Assembly: GCA_903851415.1 (NCBI GenBank)
Contig: CAINOE010000169.1
Location: 1 to 57,900, forward strand
Reading direction: 5' to 3'
Origin: an uncultured Rhodopila sp.
GTDB taxonomy: Bacteria; Pseudomonadota; Alphaproteobacteria; Acetobacterales; Acetobacteraceae
Length of the DNA stretch: 57,900 nt
The notes beneath the pieces are model-generated. The model saw only the letters and a list, made by a program, of their open reading frames with translations, searched no databases and was not told where the DNA came from. A program made the position numbers and the translations under genes. Positions 16,212 through 24,269 of the stretch are shown piece by piece. Within the stretch, counting starts at the first letter, position 1. The number at the start of each line of letters is the position of its first letter.

Positions 16212-17378
16212 TTAAACTGCCGCCAGGTTTTTCCCTGGACGCGCGAGAACCGGCAGATAGCCAATGACGAACACCGCGAACAACAGCATCAGGGCCGCCC
16301 CGCCGATGACCGGAAGAATCCAGGTGAGACCGCCGAAAAGGCGCGTCACGGCGACCACGGCGATGGCGGCATAGATGACCCGTGCCATCGTGCGGGCCGA
16401 CGGCGACCGCGCCGCTGCATCCGGACTGATCCGGGCCATCATCGCCAGGGTCAGGATGCCTGTCGCACTCACCATCCAGGCCCGCACGTCAACTCCGCCG
16501 GACTGGTCATGCCCGAACAGCACGCCGCCCCCGATGACCAGAAATCCGAGCGGGATAAAGGCATAGGCGAGTTGCTGGACCAGCGTCAGGGTCGTCTGCG
16601 GCGACCGATCGAAAACCCATCGGGCCAGCCGAACCGCCTGCACGATCCCGGCGAGCAGCATCAGCGCGGCGCTTGCCCTGTAATCCGGCAAGATGATCCA
16701 GGCCAGCAAGGCGAGGCCGGAGACCGCCACCGTAGCCACGCCGAGCGCCCCGAATGGCGCCGGCTCCGCGGTTTGCGCATCCGGCGCGTTGCGCCCAAAG
16801 GCCGTGCGTCCGCCGATAAGCGTCACCAGGATGACCGCCGCGGCGATGCCGATGCGCTTGCCGGCTTCGCCCGACCCGCTGCCATAGCTGCCGAGATAGA
16901 ACACCGCGTTGCCGGCCAGGAATACGATCAGCAGGCCAATCGGCGGCAGCGCCTTCCCGCCGCGGCCCTTGGCTGCCTCGGTTGCGGCCGTGATCGCGGT
17001 GAGCGCCAGGAACAGGCAGTCGACACCGCCCGCCACGAGCGGACCGACGAAGCCGGAGGCGGCGACGGCGGCGCGTCCCGCCAGCCACGCCACGATCAGG
17101 ACCGTCAGCGCCCGCGCGTGCAGCGGAGGCCGGCCCGTCCATTCGGGTATCGAGGTCAGGACAAATCCGGCGATGACGGCGCCAAGATAGGCGAACAGCG
17201 TTTCATGCACCTGCAAAGCGGCCGGGCTGAACGCCGTCTGCGTGTCCAGCGCGGCGAAAAAGCCCGGCACCAGGATCAGGCTGACGAGGCCGGCCCAGAC
17301 CGCGCCGGTGATCAAGGACGGCCGGGAGCCGTCGCCGAAGATCGTTTGGCCCGTCGCGGGATGGGAAATGTCTGGCAT
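16212..17378 (-). CDS. nnrS: NnrS family protein
   Basis: A 388-residue, about 12-helix membrane protein of the heme- and copper-binding NnrS family, first found with nitric-oxide and nitrite respiration genes and linked to protection from nitrosative stress. The signature HETLFAYLGAVIAGFVLTSI with PEWTGRPPLHARAL just after it (residues ~43-75) is present, as is a C-terminal LAMMARISPDAAARSPSART segment. The frame is open far upstream, but homology starts at MPDISHPATG (ATG at 17378). No nor, nir or nnrR-type gene is nearby. It lies 88 bases after the RlaP-like gene on the same strand. Confidence 0.88.
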   Translation of the reverse strand: MPDISHPATGQTIFGDGSRPSLITGAVWAGLVSLILVPGFFAALDTQTAFSPAALQVHETLFAYLGAVIAGFVLTSIPEWTGRPPLHARALTVLIVAWLAGRAAVAASGFVGPLVAGGVDCLFLALTAITAATEAAKGRGGKALPPIGLLIVFLAGNAVFYLGSYGSGSGEAGKRIGIAAAVILVTLIGGRTAFGRNAPDAQTAEPAPFGALGVATVAVSGLALLAWIILPDYRASAALMLLAGIVQAVRLARWVFDRSPQTTLTLVQQLAYAFIPLGFLVIGGGVLFGHDQSGGVDVRAWMVSATGILTLAMMARISPDAAARSPSARTMARVIYAAIAVVAVTRLFGGLTWILPVIGGAALMLLFAVFVIGYLPVLARPGKNLAAV

Positions 17379-17466
17379 TTGTGTGGCCCTGAACAGAGGT
17401 TTGCCCCTCTTAGCCCAAGCGTCCGATGATGACACTGGCGGAAATGTCTCTTTTTGGCCGCAGAGG

Positions 17467-18447
17467 TCAGAGCGGCCGCTGCACGCGGTCCCGGTAGGCG
17501 CGGACCACCAGATCGTCGATGAACGTCTCGTCCGGCTCGTCCGGCAGCGGCGATGACTCCGCGGCGTGTTCGACATCGGCCAGAAGCTGCTCGATGGTTG
17601 CGGCCACGGCTTCGTACGGAACCTCGCCCCGCCTGATCGCCAGCAGCTCGGCGGCGCAGGGCAGCGGGAAGGTGATCCGTCCGGTGGTGAACACCTCCAC
17701 CGCCTCGCGTCCGACGCGGACGGCGTGGGACAGGGACTTCCAATCGACGCCTTCGTTGCGCTCGGCCTGCAACGCGCGTTCCCCGTATTCGTCGACCATC
17801 CGCCTGATGATCTCGCGGGCGCTTTTGATCGAGCTGGTGAAGGGCATTTTCTTGCCGCACACCTCCAGGTGGCGGACGAGCTGGCCGCTCGGCATCGGCA
17901 GGTCCACCAAAGCGGTGTGTTCGGACTCGGCGGCGAACGCGGTGACCTCCCGTTCCGCGACCGAGAGCTTTGCCGCCGAACCGTAGGTTGCTTCCGCGGC
18001 GGCGAGAATGTCTGCCGCCTGCCGCGCCGCCGCGACCCGCGACCCCTTGAGGCCATACTTGTTCGCCTGTTGCCGGCAGTAGCGCAGGAAAGCGGAGGCG
18101 CGGCGGGTGACGAGGCGCGGCGCAGCGGCCTGGATGTCCCGCCATAGCGGCGCCGGTTCCATCGTCATCGCGAAGTCCGGCGCGAACAGCATGTCCAGCG
18201 CCATCGTCTGGCCCTCGGCCAGCAATTCGAGGTAGCGTTGCAGGCTGAAGATCTCCCGGTCGATGTCGCCGGGGGCGTTCTTGTCGCCCGGGTCCTTCGC
18301 CGGAGGCAGCGCCAGCGCGGGCTGGACGCGCTGGAGCAGGATGTCGCGGGCGTCGGGCAGATACACCGCCTTGTAGTCGAGGTCGGATTGCGCGGTGGCG
18401 GTGCCGTACAGGTGCGAGCCGAAGCGCATTTCGACGATGAGGTCCAT
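17467..18447 (-). CDS. RlaP/YcgL-like nucleotidyltransferase (DNA polymerase beta superfamily)
   Basis: A 326-residue predicted nucleotidyltransferase of the RlaP/YcgL (COG3541-like) group. The pol-beta signature lies at the very N-terminus: FGSHLYGTATAQSDLDYKAV, with Gly10-Ser11 and the metal-binding Asp22/Asp24. Helical C-terminal parts include YLELLAEGQTMALDMLFAPD, RYCRQQANKYGLKGSR and GKKMPFTSSIKSAREIIRRM. Relatives are found near RNA ligases in phages and in genomic islands; substrates are unknown. The ATG directly abuts the stop codon of the MNT gene, so it is the third gene of a HEPN-MNT-NTase operon. That makes a role in the same defence or stress module plausible, but this is inference. 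Confidence 0.85.
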   Translation of the reverse strand: MDLIVEMRFGSHLYGTATAQSDLDYKAVYLPDARDILLQRVQPALALPPAKDPGDKNAPGDIDREIFSLQRYLELLAEGQTMALDMLFAPDFAMTMEPAPLWRDIQAAAPRLVTRRASAFLRYCRQQANKYGLKGSRVAAARQAADILAAAEATYGSAAKLSVAEREVTAFAAESEHTALVDLPMPSGQLVRHLEVCGKKMPFTSSIKSAREIIRRMVDEYGERALQAERNEGVDWKSLSHAVRVGREAVEVFTTGRITFPLPCAAELLAIRRGEVPYEAVAATIEQLLADVEHAAESSPLPDEPDETFIDDLVVRAYRDRVQRPL

Positions 18448-18768
18448 TCACGTCTCTCCGGGCGCGCCCGTGGCCGGCTGTATGACGACGTTGTTCTGCT
18501 CGACGACGCGGCGGAATGGCTCGCTTGTCGTTGCCCAGTCGAGGACGTCCACCCGGAACGGCAGGTCGGATTCGGAAAAATCCTCGCGCAATCGCCCGAT
18601 GAGATCGAATGGCATCGGCGTGGCGGTAATGACCGCAAGGTCCAGATCCGAGTAACGCCGCGCGGTGCCCTGGACGCGCGAGCCGAACGCCCGGACCGCC
18701 AGCTCCGGAACGTGCTTGCGCAGGATGTCCCGCACGATCGCCAGCTCGCCGGGCGTCAGGTCAAGCAT
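18448..18768 (-). CDS. MNT-type nucleotidyltransferase antitoxin
   Basis: A 106-residue minimal nucleotidyltransferase. The active-site motif is RAFGSRVQGTARRYSDLDLA: Gly29-Ser30, then Asp41 and Asp43; the third carboxylate is Asp74 in FRVDVLDW, so catalysis looks intact. In characterised HEPN-MNT (type VII) modules, the MNT protein transfers AMP units to a tyrosine of the HEPN toxin and silences it. The start overlaps the HEPN gene by eight bases, so the two are translationally coupled with the toxin first. The C-terminal tail (QPATGAPGET) is disordered. Confidence 0.92.
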   Translation of the reverse strand: MLDLTPGELAIVRDILRKHVPELAVRAFGSRVQGTARRYSDLDLAVITATPMPFDLIGRLREDFSESDLPFRVDVLDWATTSEPFRRVVEQNNVVIQPATGAPGET

Positions 18769-19183
18769 TGCGGGCCTCGAGCACGGTCAGCAGCCGGGCG
18801 GCATCGGCGGTGAAGTCCAGGCTCTTCGCATAGACCCGGGCGGCGACGTTCGGATCATAGGTATGGGACGTCTCGTTGCGGGCAGTGTGATACCGGAACC
18901 AGGCTTCGACATCGCCGATCAGCCCGTTTTCGGCGGCGACGCGGAACAGGTCGCGGCGGCTGATGCCATCGACGCTGGTTCGGCCGATATCCGCTTCCAG
19001 CCGGCGCTTGATGAACTTCCACGAAAGTTCGTAGGTGAACTCAAAATGCTGGATGACTCCGGAACGGACGGCGTCTCGCGTCACTTCGTCCAGAGCCGCC
19101 ATGAAAGCGGCGTCTTCGCTCTTGGACTGGACCGCCCGCAAGGCGGCGATGGCGTTGCGGAAGCTGTCGAGAATCAGCGGCAT
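18761..19183 (-). CDS. HEPN-domain toxin (HI0074-like nucleotidyltransferase partner)
   Basis: A 140-residue all-helical HEPN protein of the HI0074-like group. The RNase motif is complete: RNETSHTY at residues 102-109 fits R-x4-H-x-Y, with Arg102 and His107 catalytic and Tyr109 the residue AMPylated by MNT partners in studied systems. Other family marks are FEFTYELSWKFIKRRLEADI (residues ~47-66). Known toxins of this type cleave tRNA or mRNA and arrest growth. It is the first gene of the three-gene operon. The upstream 300 bp carry a dispersed inverted repeat and the probable promoter. Confidence 0.92.
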   Translation of the reverse strand: MPLILDSFRNAIAALRAVQSKSEDAAFMAALDEVTRDAVRSGVIQHFEFTYELSWKFIKRRLEADIGRTSVDGISRRDLFRVAAENGLIGDVEAWFRYHTARNETSHTYDPNVAARVYAKSLDFTADAARLLTVLEARNA

Positions 19184-19330
19184 GACAGAAGGTATAGCCT
19201 ACTGACAGATTTGCGGCGACTATGATGGCACTGCTTCGCCGCGCCGGGGCGAACCGGCATTGCGGAGGGAAAACCCGGGACTGCGTAAGGCGACGACACA
19301 AACGATCGAATCGGATGGCGCCACCGTTCC

Positions 19331-19408
19331 CGTCATGGCCCGGCTCGTCCCGGCCACCCGTCGCGGCACGAGCTTGTATAGGTGGCCCGGACAAGCCGGA
19401 CCATGACG
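19331..19408. repeat. Dispersed inverted repeat, good copy
   Basis: The outer arms CGTCATGGCCCGGCTCGTCC and GGACAAGCCGGACCATGACG are near-perfect complements, with inner GGCCACC / GGTGGCC. It lies in the 298-bp gap between the pyruvate-kinase-like gene and the HEPN gene, downstream of the former, where it could end its transcript. Confidence 0.88.
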
Positions 19409-19481
19409 GTTTCGAGGATATCGAACCGCGAAGCGATAGCTTCCGGGCGTCGCCTAAGCAGCGTGGCACCGCCTGCTACAC

Positions 19482-21017
19482 CTACCAGCTCGTCAGGCGC
19501 CGGAGCTGAGGCGTCTTCTTGTGCTGGTGTCCGCCCATTCGGGCGAACAGGCGATCAAGTTCGGCGATCGCCTCGAGGACGTAGGGACCCTTGTTCAGCA
19601 TCACGCATTCCGCGCGTGCCGCCATGGCGGCATCGGTCATCTCGCCCCGCAGCGGCGTGCCGGTCTTCACCAGGCTCTCCAGCACCTGGGTGGCCCAGAT
19701 GACGGGCACCTGGGCCGCCTCGCCGAGCCACAGGATCTGCTCCTGAATTTCCGCGGTGCGTCCGAAGCCGATCTCGGCGGCGAGGTCGCCGCGGGCGATC
19801 ATGATGGCTGTGGGTTGGCGCGACGCCGCCTGGACCAGCATCGCCGGCAGATTCCGCAGCGCCTTCTGCGTCTCGATCTTCAGCACCACCGACAGGCTCT
19901 GCCAGTCCGCGGGCCGCAGGCGGGCGAGTTCGTCCTGCAGCAGCGCCACATCGCCGGCCGACTGAACGAACGAGTAGCTGATTCCATCGGCCTGGCGGGC
20001 GACGAACTCCAGATCGGCCAGATCCTTGGGCGTCAGCGGTGTGACCGTCAGATCGGTGTCGGGAAAGCTCAGCCCCTTCTCCGAGCGCAGCTTCACGCCC
20101 TCGGCCTTGGCCCGATCCACCCGGGCAACAAGGCCCCAGGGCACGACTTGCTCGATCACCGCGGCGACCTTGGCGTCATCGAAAAACAGGCGATGTCCCG
20201 GCTGGGCCATCGTCAGCGCCTCGGGCAGCTCGCATTCGGCGGCGAATGCCGGTGCGTTCTCCGGTAACGCATCGAGGCCGCCCGGCGGCACCAGCGCGAA
20301 CGCCGCCCCGGGGCGCAGGAGCTTGTCGCGTTTTGGTGAGCGCACCGCGCCGGTGCGAATTTTGGGACCGCCCAGGTCCATCAGGACTTTCATCGGCCGC
20401 CCGGTCAAGGCCGCCGCCGCGCGGGCATTGGCAATCATGCGTCCCCAGGTTTCCGCGTCGTCGTGGGCGCAGTTGATGCGCACCGCCTCGACGTTGGCGT
20501 CGGCCAGGCCGCGCATGAACGCCGGATCGTCCGCGGCCGTCGACGGACAGGTGACCAGCAGGGCCACGCCGTGCTGCTCCACCGGGGGGCCAAGCACCTC
20601 CTTCGCGCGTTCGGCCAGCCGCGCTTCGCCGACGAAGAACGCCTCCTCCGCTGGCACGGGCGGGGCCGGCTGTCCCGCCAGCACCGCCAGGGTCGCCGCC
20701 ACCGCATCGAGGCCCGGCAGCACGCGGCTTTCCAGCCGGCCGAGGGAGGACAGGCCGAACGTCATCAGCCGGCGCTGCAACGGCCGCAGATCGCGCCGCC
20801 GCAGCGCAAGATAGTGGGCGAGATTGGCCGCGCTCGGCGCGAAGCCGCGCTCGTCCGGGACAGCCGGCCAACCGGCGAGGATGTCTTCGGCCTCGGCGCG
20901 CACGGCACGCCCAAGCTCCGTGACCTCCTGATACAACGCTGCAAGCCGATCGGCTTGGGCGGGCTCGGGCGGTTCGGCCTCCGGGAGGATGGTGTCGGAA
21001 GACGCCTGATCCTGCAT
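19482..21017 (-). CDS. Pyruvate-kinase-like protein without the C-terminal domain
   Basis: A 511-residue protein whose residues ~145-490 form a pyruvate-kinase barrel: LVTCPSTAADDP, VRINCAHDDAETWGRMIANA, KVLMDLGGPKIRTGAV, VVLKIETQKALRNL (catalytic Lys region), AIMIARGDLAAEIGFGRTAE and VIWATQVLESLVKTGTPLRG. The usual MLSGETA segment reads MLNKGPYV. The ~120-residue allosteric C-terminal domain is absent, since the protein ends soon after the barrel. Instead there is a ~140-residue helical N-terminal extension (LRRRDLRPLQRRLMTFGLSS). Enzymatic activity is therefore uncertain. The start at 21017 has GAGGAAACAG upstream. It follows the alpha/beta hydrolase by 82 bases. Confidence 0.85.
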   Translation of the reverse strand: MQDQASSDTILPEAEPPEPAQADRLAALYQEVTELGRAVRAEAEDILAGWPAVPDERGFAPSAANLAHYLALRRRDLRPLQRRLMTFGLSSLGRLESRVLPGLDAVAATLAVLAGQPAPPVPAEEAFFVGEARLAERAKEVLGPPVEQHGVALLVTCPSTAADDPAFMRGLADANVEAVRINCAHDDAETWGRMIANARAAAALTGRPMKVLMDLGGPKIRTGAVRSPKRDKLLRPGAAFALVPPGGLDALPENAPAFAAECELPEALTMAQPGHRLFFDDAKVAAVIEQVVPWGLVARVDRAKAEGVKLRSEKGLSFPDTDLTVTPLTPKDLADLEFVARQADGISYSFVQSAGDVALLQDELARLRPADWQSLSVVLKIETQKALRNLPAMLVQAASRQPTAIMIARGDLAAEIGFGRTAEIQEQILWLGEAAQVPVIWATQVLESLVKTGTPLRGEMTDAAMAARAECVMLNKGPYVLEAIAELDRLFARMGGHQHKKTPQLRRLTSW

Positions 21018-21099
21018 CGCTGTTTCCTCGGCTTTTTGATGGAACAGATTACCCGGGCCAACGGATTGCCTGGGTGACAGATTGATGACAGCGCCCGGC

Positions 21100-22014
21100 C
21101 TACAGCGAGCCGTCCAGAAATGCCTCCACCGGCGCCAGAGATCGCGCCGGCGCCTCCTCCATCGGCACATGCCCGAGGTCCGGGAAGACCAGCAAGCGTG
21201 CGTTAGGCATGACCGCCAGGTAGTCGCCCGCGTTGCGGAACGGGATCACACCGTCCTTTTCCCCCCAGACCAGCAAAGTGGGCGCATGCACAAGGCGCAG
21301 CACCGGCTCGGGCGGCTGCGGCATGACCTGGGCCGAACGGTCGAGCACTGCCTGCCGCACGCCCGGCGCCAGAATCATGTCGCGGTAGCGCTGCACGATC
21401 TCCGGCGTCAGGCGCTTCCGGTCGCCGTAGGCCGGCTCCAGCGCCATTCGCAGCACGCCCGTTGGAAGTGTGTAGGTCAGCACCTCCGCCACTGCCGGCA
21501 CATCGGGCTTCTTGCCGTACGGGAACTGCGGGCTGGCGAACCCGTCCGGAGCGATGAGCACCAGGCGATTAACGCGGTCCGGGTATTCGGCGGCGAACAG
21601 CCATGCCAGCTTGCCGCCCATCGAGTTCCCCACCAGCGACGCGCGTTCGATCCCCAGCCTGTCCATGAGCGCGCGCAGCACCTGGACGCCGCGCTCATCC
21701 AGATAGTCCCCGGTCGGATCGGCTCCGGTCAGGCCGAAGCCGGGCAGGTCGTAGCGGATGACGCGGTGTGTGTAGGACAGCGACCGCGCCCAGGACTCCC
21801 AGGTCAGCAGGCTCGACCCGAAGCCGTGCAACAGGATCACCGGCGGCGCGTCCCGCGGCCCGGTATCGCGGACATGCAGCCGGATGCCGGCGACCTGGAG
21901 GAACTCCGAGGGCGGCTGGGCGTAATGCGCCTCCAACTCGGCACGGGGCTTGTCGGGGGCGTAGAGCCATATCCCGCCGCCGATGAGGCCGACGGCAGCC
22001 AGCAGGAAGATCAA
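21100..22014 (-). CDS. Membrane-anchored alpha/beta hydrolase
   Basis: A 304-residue serine hydrolase with an uncleaved-looking N-terminal hydrophobic helix (residues 1-18) that would anchor it on the periplasmic side. The triad is visible: nucleophile Ser131 in LVGNSMGGKLAW, acid Asp in LLVWGEKDGVIPF, and His in FPDLGHVPMEEAP; the oxyanion segment is LLHGFGSSLLTWE. The start is a TTG at 22014 with AAAGGG eight bases before. It lies 12 bases after the BciB-like gene, so the two are co-transcribed. Substrate unknown; ester cleavage of a pigment or lipid is possible, but the sequence does not show it. Confidence 0.88.
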   Translation of the reverse strand: MIFLLAAVGLIGGGIWLYAPDKPRAELEAHYAQPPSEFLQVAGIRLHVRDTGPRDAPPVILLHGFGSSLLTWESWARSLSYTHRVIRYDLPGFGLTGADPTGDYLDERGVQVLRALMDRLGIERASLVGNSMGGKLAWLFAAEYPDRVNRLVLIAPDGFASPQFPYGKKPDVPAVAEVLTYTLPTGVLRMALEPAYGDRKRLTPEIVQRYRDMILAPGVRQAVLDRSAQVMPQPPEPVLRLVHAPTLLVWGEKDGVIPFRNAGDYLAVMPNARLLVFPDLGHVPMEEAPARSLAPVEAFLDGSL

Positions 22015-22026
22015 GGCCGCAACCCT

Positions 22027-23265
22027 TTAGCCGCCAGGCGGGGTATCCGATCCGTCCTTCGTCAGGCCGTACGGCCGGACCAGCGCCCAGACATGCTCGG
22101 GCACCATGGTCTTCAGCCGCTTCGGGTAGGCGCGGCGGAGATGCAGCACCGTCTCCACCGCCTTCATCTCCAGCCGCGCCCGGGCGAATTCCAACCCCTT
22201 CGGCCCGACGCGCGGCATCAGCCAGCCGACAATCCCCCGCATGAAGTTCGGCATCCCCCGCAGCGGCAACCCGCCGGCGGCGCGCTCGGTGTTCTTCATG
22301 AACCCGGTCACCGGACCTTTCCGCTTGCCGCCGCTGCCGGGTTCGGAGGTGCGGACTTCGCCGCCGAGCAGTCCCAGAAGCTCCTCGCCGCGCTGGTTGC
22401 GGACCAGCAGCCACTGCTCGCCCTGGCCGCCCATGTAGCCCACGGTGATGTCGGCCAGGACGTTCGTGTAGTCCACGCAGGTCCGGCAGGTCATCGGGAA
22501 GAAATCCGGCGGCAGCTTCGATATCGGCAGCTTCAGGAACGGGATCTCCCTGGTCCGCCCGTCGCGGAAGCGCAGTTCGACATGGAAGTCGGCGCGGAAC
22601 TCCAGGTAGGTGATGCTTTCCGGGTCGTCTGCCAGCAGCGCCAGGAACTCGTGGAACCGCGCGGTCGTCGTGTTGTCCGAGCACGGCGTGCCGATGACAT
22701 ACAGGCGTTCCAGCCCGAGCTGCTGCTCGATCGAGCGCAGGGCATAGATCTGGCACGGGATGCCGATGACGGCGAGGCGCTTGTAGCCCTTCTGCCGCGC
22801 TGGCTCCAGCAGCGCCAGCAGCGGCGCGTAGCCCATCCGCATCCCTCGGCACTCGGCCATGCCGGCCGGATCGGTTACAATCACCGGCACCGGCCGCCAG
22901 CGGTCGTTCGGGTCCGCCGCCATGGTCAGCACGGCATCGACAGCCCCGGTTTCCAGGAGGCGCTGCGCGATGCGGGTGGCGATGCCGGTCCATTGCGCGC
23001 CGGGCAGCGGGTTGACCAAGGCGGCCCGCACCATGCGGCGGAACGGGCCGAAAAACAGTTCGTCCTTCCGCTCCGGGTCGCGTGGGCGGCCGTGCACGCG
23101 GGTTTCCATGCCCGGATAGTCGGGCTGGATGAACTGGCACGCGTGCCCGCAGCGCTTGGGCTCGGCGGTGCGGGACAGGCCGCAATCGGTGCACAGGCCG
23201 CGCGGCGCGGCATCCGGCAACGGCGGCGCCCATACCAATGCCGATGGAGTGTGTTCAACGTCCAT
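22027..23265 (-). CDS. FrhB-domain ferredoxin-dependent reductase, BciB/HCAR-like
   Basis: A 412-residue flavin/iron-sulfur protein of the coenzyme F420 hydrogenase beta-subunit superfamily. It most resembles BciB (3,8-divinyl chlorophyllide 8-vinyl reductase) and plant 7-hydroxymethyl-chlorophyll reductase. N-terminal cysteines are in LCTDCGLSRTAEPKRCGHAC (residues ~24-43). Then come GAQWTGIATRIAQRLLETGA, VIGIPCQIYALRSIE, YVIGTPCSDNTTTARF and the cluster-binding FFPMTCRTCVDYTNVLADIT. This Cys set and the YMGGQGEQWLLVRNQRG tail are typical of the BciB type. If right, it reduces a (bacterio)chlorophyll precursor, which implies photosynthesis genes elsewhere. Other FrhB-family functions remain possible. 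Confidence 0.72.
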   Translation of the reverse strand: MDVEHTPSALVWAPPLPDAAPRGLCTDCGLSRTAEPKRCGHACQFIQPDYPGMETRVHGRPRDPERKDELFFGPFRRMVRAALVNPLPGAQWTGIATRIAQRLLETGAVDAVLTMAADPNDRWRPVPVIVTDPAGMAECRGMRMGYAPLLALLEPARQKGYKRLAVIGIPCQIYALRSIEQQLGLERLYVIGTPCSDNTTTARFHEFLALLADDPESITYLEFRADFHVELRFRDGRTREIPFLKLPISKLPPDFFPMTCRTCVDYTNVLADITVGYMGGQGEQWLLVRNQRGEELLGLLGGEVRTSEPGSGGKRKGPVTGFMKNTERAAGGLPLRGMPNFMRGIVGWLMPRVGPKGLEFARARLEMKAVETVLHLRRAYPKRLKTMVPEHVWALVRPYGLTKDGSDTPPGG

Positions 23266-23446
23266 GCTTTACCCGCCCTTGCTGCGCCGGGCGGGACAAT
23301 TCGGCTTTCGGCGGGTTTGCGCAACCTCTCGCGTACGCGAGGCCGCCTTCCGCTGCGTCATGGCGCGGGCAGGTTGACGCCTCCCGAGACGATTTTATGA
23401 TCGACATGGCCGGGGAGAGTCCGGACACTGCACCGGAGTTGACGCA

Positions 23447-23794
23447 ATGACGACCGTCCCCCTGACCATCCTTATATTCGGTGCCGTCGGTATCGGCGGC
23501 TATCTCGGGATGAACTATCTCCGCCATACCCCGAACAAGCCGATCCTGACGGCGGCGCATCTGCTGATGGGGGCGGGGGCGCTGGAGCAGTTGGTGATCG
23601 CCATATCGGGCGACCGGGGCGGCGTCTTCGGCTACAAGGCGGCGGGGTTTCTGGTGATCACGTTGGCGTCAGGTTTCATCGGTTCGCTGACGGCGAGGAA
23701 GTCGCATCGCAAAGCCGGTTACGTCGTCGCGGCGCATGCGGCGGCAGGTTCGGCGGGTTTTCTGCTGTTCCTGGCCTGGCTGTCCACGGTCTAG
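23447..23794 (+). CDS. Small four-helix membrane protein, unknown function
   Basis: A 115-residue hydrophobic protein with four predicted membrane helices: residues ~4-24 (LTILIFGAVGIGGYLGMNYL), ~34-54, ~61-83 (AAGFLVITLASGFIGSLTAR) and ~90-113. A GGAG precedes the ATG by about ten bases. I do not recognise a named family. It is divergent from the BciB-like gene, with 181 bp between the starts; transcription is toward the cold-shock gene. Confidence 0.6.
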   Translation: MTTVPLTILIFGAVGIGGYLGMNYLRHTPNKPILTAAHLLMGAGALEQLVIAISGDRGGVFGYKAAGFLVITLASGFIGSLTARKSHRKAGYVVAAHAAAGSAGFLLFLAWLSTV

Positions 23795-23969
23795 TGGCAA
23801 GCCCCGGCTTATGAATGCGGTGAAATAAAGTCTGTCCAATTTCCCGGATAGCGCGTATGAAGGTTGAACGGCTGAACTTTTCAGCCGGGGCAAGATGCCT
23901 ATCTCGCGCCGCCTAGCGTCATAAATCCCGCAAAGCGCTGCATTTCTCTCCCCAATTGAAAAGTAGGAT

Positions 23970-23989
23970 ATCCCGCATATGCGCGGGAT
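23970..23989 (+). promoter_or_regulatory. Inverted repeat in cspA 5' leader
   Basis: ATCCCGC ATATGC GCGGGAT forms a 7-bp stem about 24 bases before the cold-shock gene start, just ahead of its GGAG ribosome binding site. Cold-shock mRNAs often carry structured, temperature-responsive leaders; that use here is inference. Confidence 0.4.
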
Positions 23990-24012
23990 TCGGCCAGTTG
24001 CGGAGACTTCAC

Positions 24013-24219
24013 GTGGCTTCAGGCACTGTTAAATGGTTCAATCCTCAAAAGGGCTTCGGCTTCATCCAGCCGGAAGACGGCTCCAAGGATGTGTTCGTAC
24101 ACATCTCGGCCGTTGAACGCGCCGGACTTACAACGCTGAACGAGAACCAGAAGGTTAGCTACGAACTGGAACGCGGTCAGCAGGGTAAGACCTCCGCAGT
24201 CAATCTTCAGGCGAGCTGA
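24013..24219 (+). CDS. cspA: Cold-shock protein (CspA family)
   Basis: A 68-residue single cold-shock domain that binds single-stranded RNA and DNA and melts RNA structure. The start is a GTG at 24013, giving MASGTVKWFNPQKGFGFIQP. RNP1 (KGFGFI) and RNP2 (VFVHI) are both present, followed by SYELERGQQGKTSAVNLQ. The frame extends upstream, but the family N-terminus and the GGAG at 24002-24005 fix the start. The ~200-bp leader has a hairpin, and a strong 11-bp stem follows the stop codon. Confidence 0.95.
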   Translation: MASGTVKWFNPQKGFGFIQPEDGSKDVFVHISAVERAGLTTLNENQKVSYELERGQQGKTSAVNLQAS

Positions 24220-24224
24220 CATGC

Positions 24225-24249
24225 GGGGCGGCGCGTGACGCGCCGCCCC
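24225..24249 (+). terminator. Terminator-like hairpin after cspA
   Basis: GGGGCGGCGCG and CGCGCCGCCCC form a perfect 11-bp stem around a three-base loop, starting five bases after the cspA stop. The tail (ATTGTTG) is only weakly T-rich, so termination may be partial, letting some transcripts enter the next small gene. Confidence 0.7.
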
Positions 24250-24269
24250 ATTGTTGCGGAAGGATGGCC

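Noticed and set aside
21082..23400. 772-codon plus-strand frame
   Set aside because: Runs antisense through the hydrolase and BciB-like genes, whose catalytic motifs are clear; the plus-strand reading is low-complexity Gln/Arg/His.
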